Source: an uncultured Erysipelotrichaceae bacterium
GTDB lineage: Bacteria; Bacillota_I; Bacilli_A; Erysipelotrichales; Erysipelotrichaceae
Direction: 5' to 3'
Assembly: GCA_944325295.1 (NCBI GenBank)
Contig: CALUZL010000001.1
Location: forward strand, 1-23,548
Length of the DNA stretch: 23,548 nucleotides
Shown here piece after piece: positions 22,893 to 23,548 of the stretch. The notes beneath the pieces are model-generated. The model was given only the letters and a program-made list of their open reading frames with translations. It was not told where the DNA came from and searched no databases. A program made the translations under genes and the position numbers. Positions within the stretch are counted from its first letter, which is position 1. Every line of letters begins with the position of its first letter.

Positions 22893-23548
22893 TGAAAGTC
22901 TTAGCTACCTGTATCAGTGAGAAAAAAGGAACGATGAAGACCGAAGTTGACAAGCTTTCCTGTATCCAAGACTGGGGTATTAAAAACGATGCGCATGCGG
23001 GTACGTATCGTGAGGTATCGATCATGGCGATGTGTGACCTTTTAGAGTATCAAAAAGATTATCCACCCTTTCCCTATGGGGCATATGGTGAAAACATCCT
23101 GATCGATGGCCCTTCCCTTGCAAAGCTAGAGCTTGGAACCTGCCTTGAGATCGGTGATGTCATCTTAGAACTCATTCAGATCGGCAAGAGGTGTCATGAT
23201 GCCTGTGTCATCCGTCAATTGACCGGTGATTGTGTAATGCCCAAGATCGGTACTTTCTTTAAGGTTAAAAAAGGCGGCACCATCAAAAAAGGTGACAGCG
23301 TGAAGATCTTAAAAAGTGATCCCACCGCAAAACCTTTAAAGTTTGTAAGCGAAGATGACCCCCTCTTAAACCGGCGCTTAGTGATCGTCGGTGTCGGTGC
23401 CGTGGGACAAATCGTCTCCGAGCAGCTTGTACGACTGGGCTTTAAAGACTTTGTCTTTATCGATAATGATGTCATACACAAAGAGAACTTCAATCGGCAA
23501 TTGTACGCCGACATCGACAGTCTTTATCGCCCCAAAGTCGAAATAGTC
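22892..23548 (+). CDS. MOSC domain fused to a ThiF/MoeB-type adenylyltransferase domain (partial, runs off window)
   Basis: 219 codons are present and open at the right edge. Residues 1 to about 145 are a MOSC domain: the KNDAHAGTYREVSIMA segment, YGENILIDG, and GKRCHDACVI...GDCVMPKIGTFFKVKKGG with conserved Cys. MOSC domains (sulfurase C-termini, YiiM, and small proteins in Mo operons) bind Moco or carry persulfide sulfur. From about 160 a Rossmann fold of the E1/ThiF family begins: VIVGVGAVG (glycines 167, 169, 172), FIDNDVI and the diagnostic N201-R202-Q203. MoeB, a ThiF relative, adenylates the C-terminus of MoaD. The fusion may join sulfur-carrier activation to cofactor handling. ATG 22892 overlaps the mogA stop by one base. 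Confidence 0.85.
   Translation, partial: MKVLATCISEKKGTMKTEVDKLSCIQDWGIKNDAHAGTYREVSIMAMCDLLEYQKDYPPFPYGAYGENILIDGPSLAKLELGTCLEIGDVILELIQIGKRCHDACVIRQLTGDCVMPKIGTFFKVKKGGTIKKGDSVKILKSDPTAKPLKFVSEDDPLLNRRLVIVGVGAVGQIVSEQLVRLGFKDFVFIDNDVIHKENFNRQLYADIDSLYRPKVEIV

Overview
The window reads as a chromosomal segment of a low-to-moderate GC Gram-positive bacterium (Bacillota). The evidence is strong AGGAGG-type ribosome sites, a LytTR/GHKL two-component pair, a lipoprotein-type solute-binding protein, EF-P, and gene families common in Clostridia and Erysipelotrichia. I cannot place it more finely. TGA and TAA are the usual stops and TAG is rare, so the code is standard. No tRNA, rRNA, CRISPR array, insertion sequence or phage gene was seen. 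The largest non-coding gap is about 215 bp (15487-15701).

Left part (1-6775): the end of an ABC-2 type permease operon and its terminator; a Cof-type HAD phosphatase; then a LytTR response regulator and a short GHKL histidine kinase with no membrane sensor domain. Next come two ABC exporter half-transporters that look like a heterodimer. Between kinase and exporter lie two 16-bp repeats spaced exactly 21 bp apart, the geometry used by LytTR regulators. This suggests that the two-component pair controls the exporter. The first exporter gene carries an in-frame amber codon between Walker A and the ABC signature.

Middle part (6777-15486): a membrane-anchored XRE regulator diverges from an M24 (Xaa-Pro type) peptidase, with a tandem TTGCGTA element between them. 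Then come three unknown membrane proteins in an operon, a PnuC-like vitamin transporter with an unusual extracytoplasmic N-terminal domain, elongation factor P, and an SDR oxidoreductase. Two reverse-strand genes follow: a PLP enzyme of the methionine gamma-lyase/'aluminium resistance' family and an HdeD/DUF308 membrane protein.

Right part (15702-23548, open at the edge): one tightly packed operon for tungstate/molybdate use. It runs tupA-tupB-tupC (tungstate ABC importer), moeA, a second moeA fused to a periplasmic-binding-protein-like domain, moaA, moaC, mogA/moaB, and a MOSC-ThiF fusion that runs off the window. Import of the oxyanion, early pterin synthesis (MoaA, MoaC), adenylylation (MogA), metal insertion (MoeA) and probable sulfur-carrier activation or cofactor handling (MOSC-ThiF) are co-transcribed. 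An inverted repeat overlaps the putative -35 elements of the divergent hdeD-like and tup promoters and is a candidate operator. The combination points to a tungsten- or molybdenum-pterin enzyme elsewhere in the genome.
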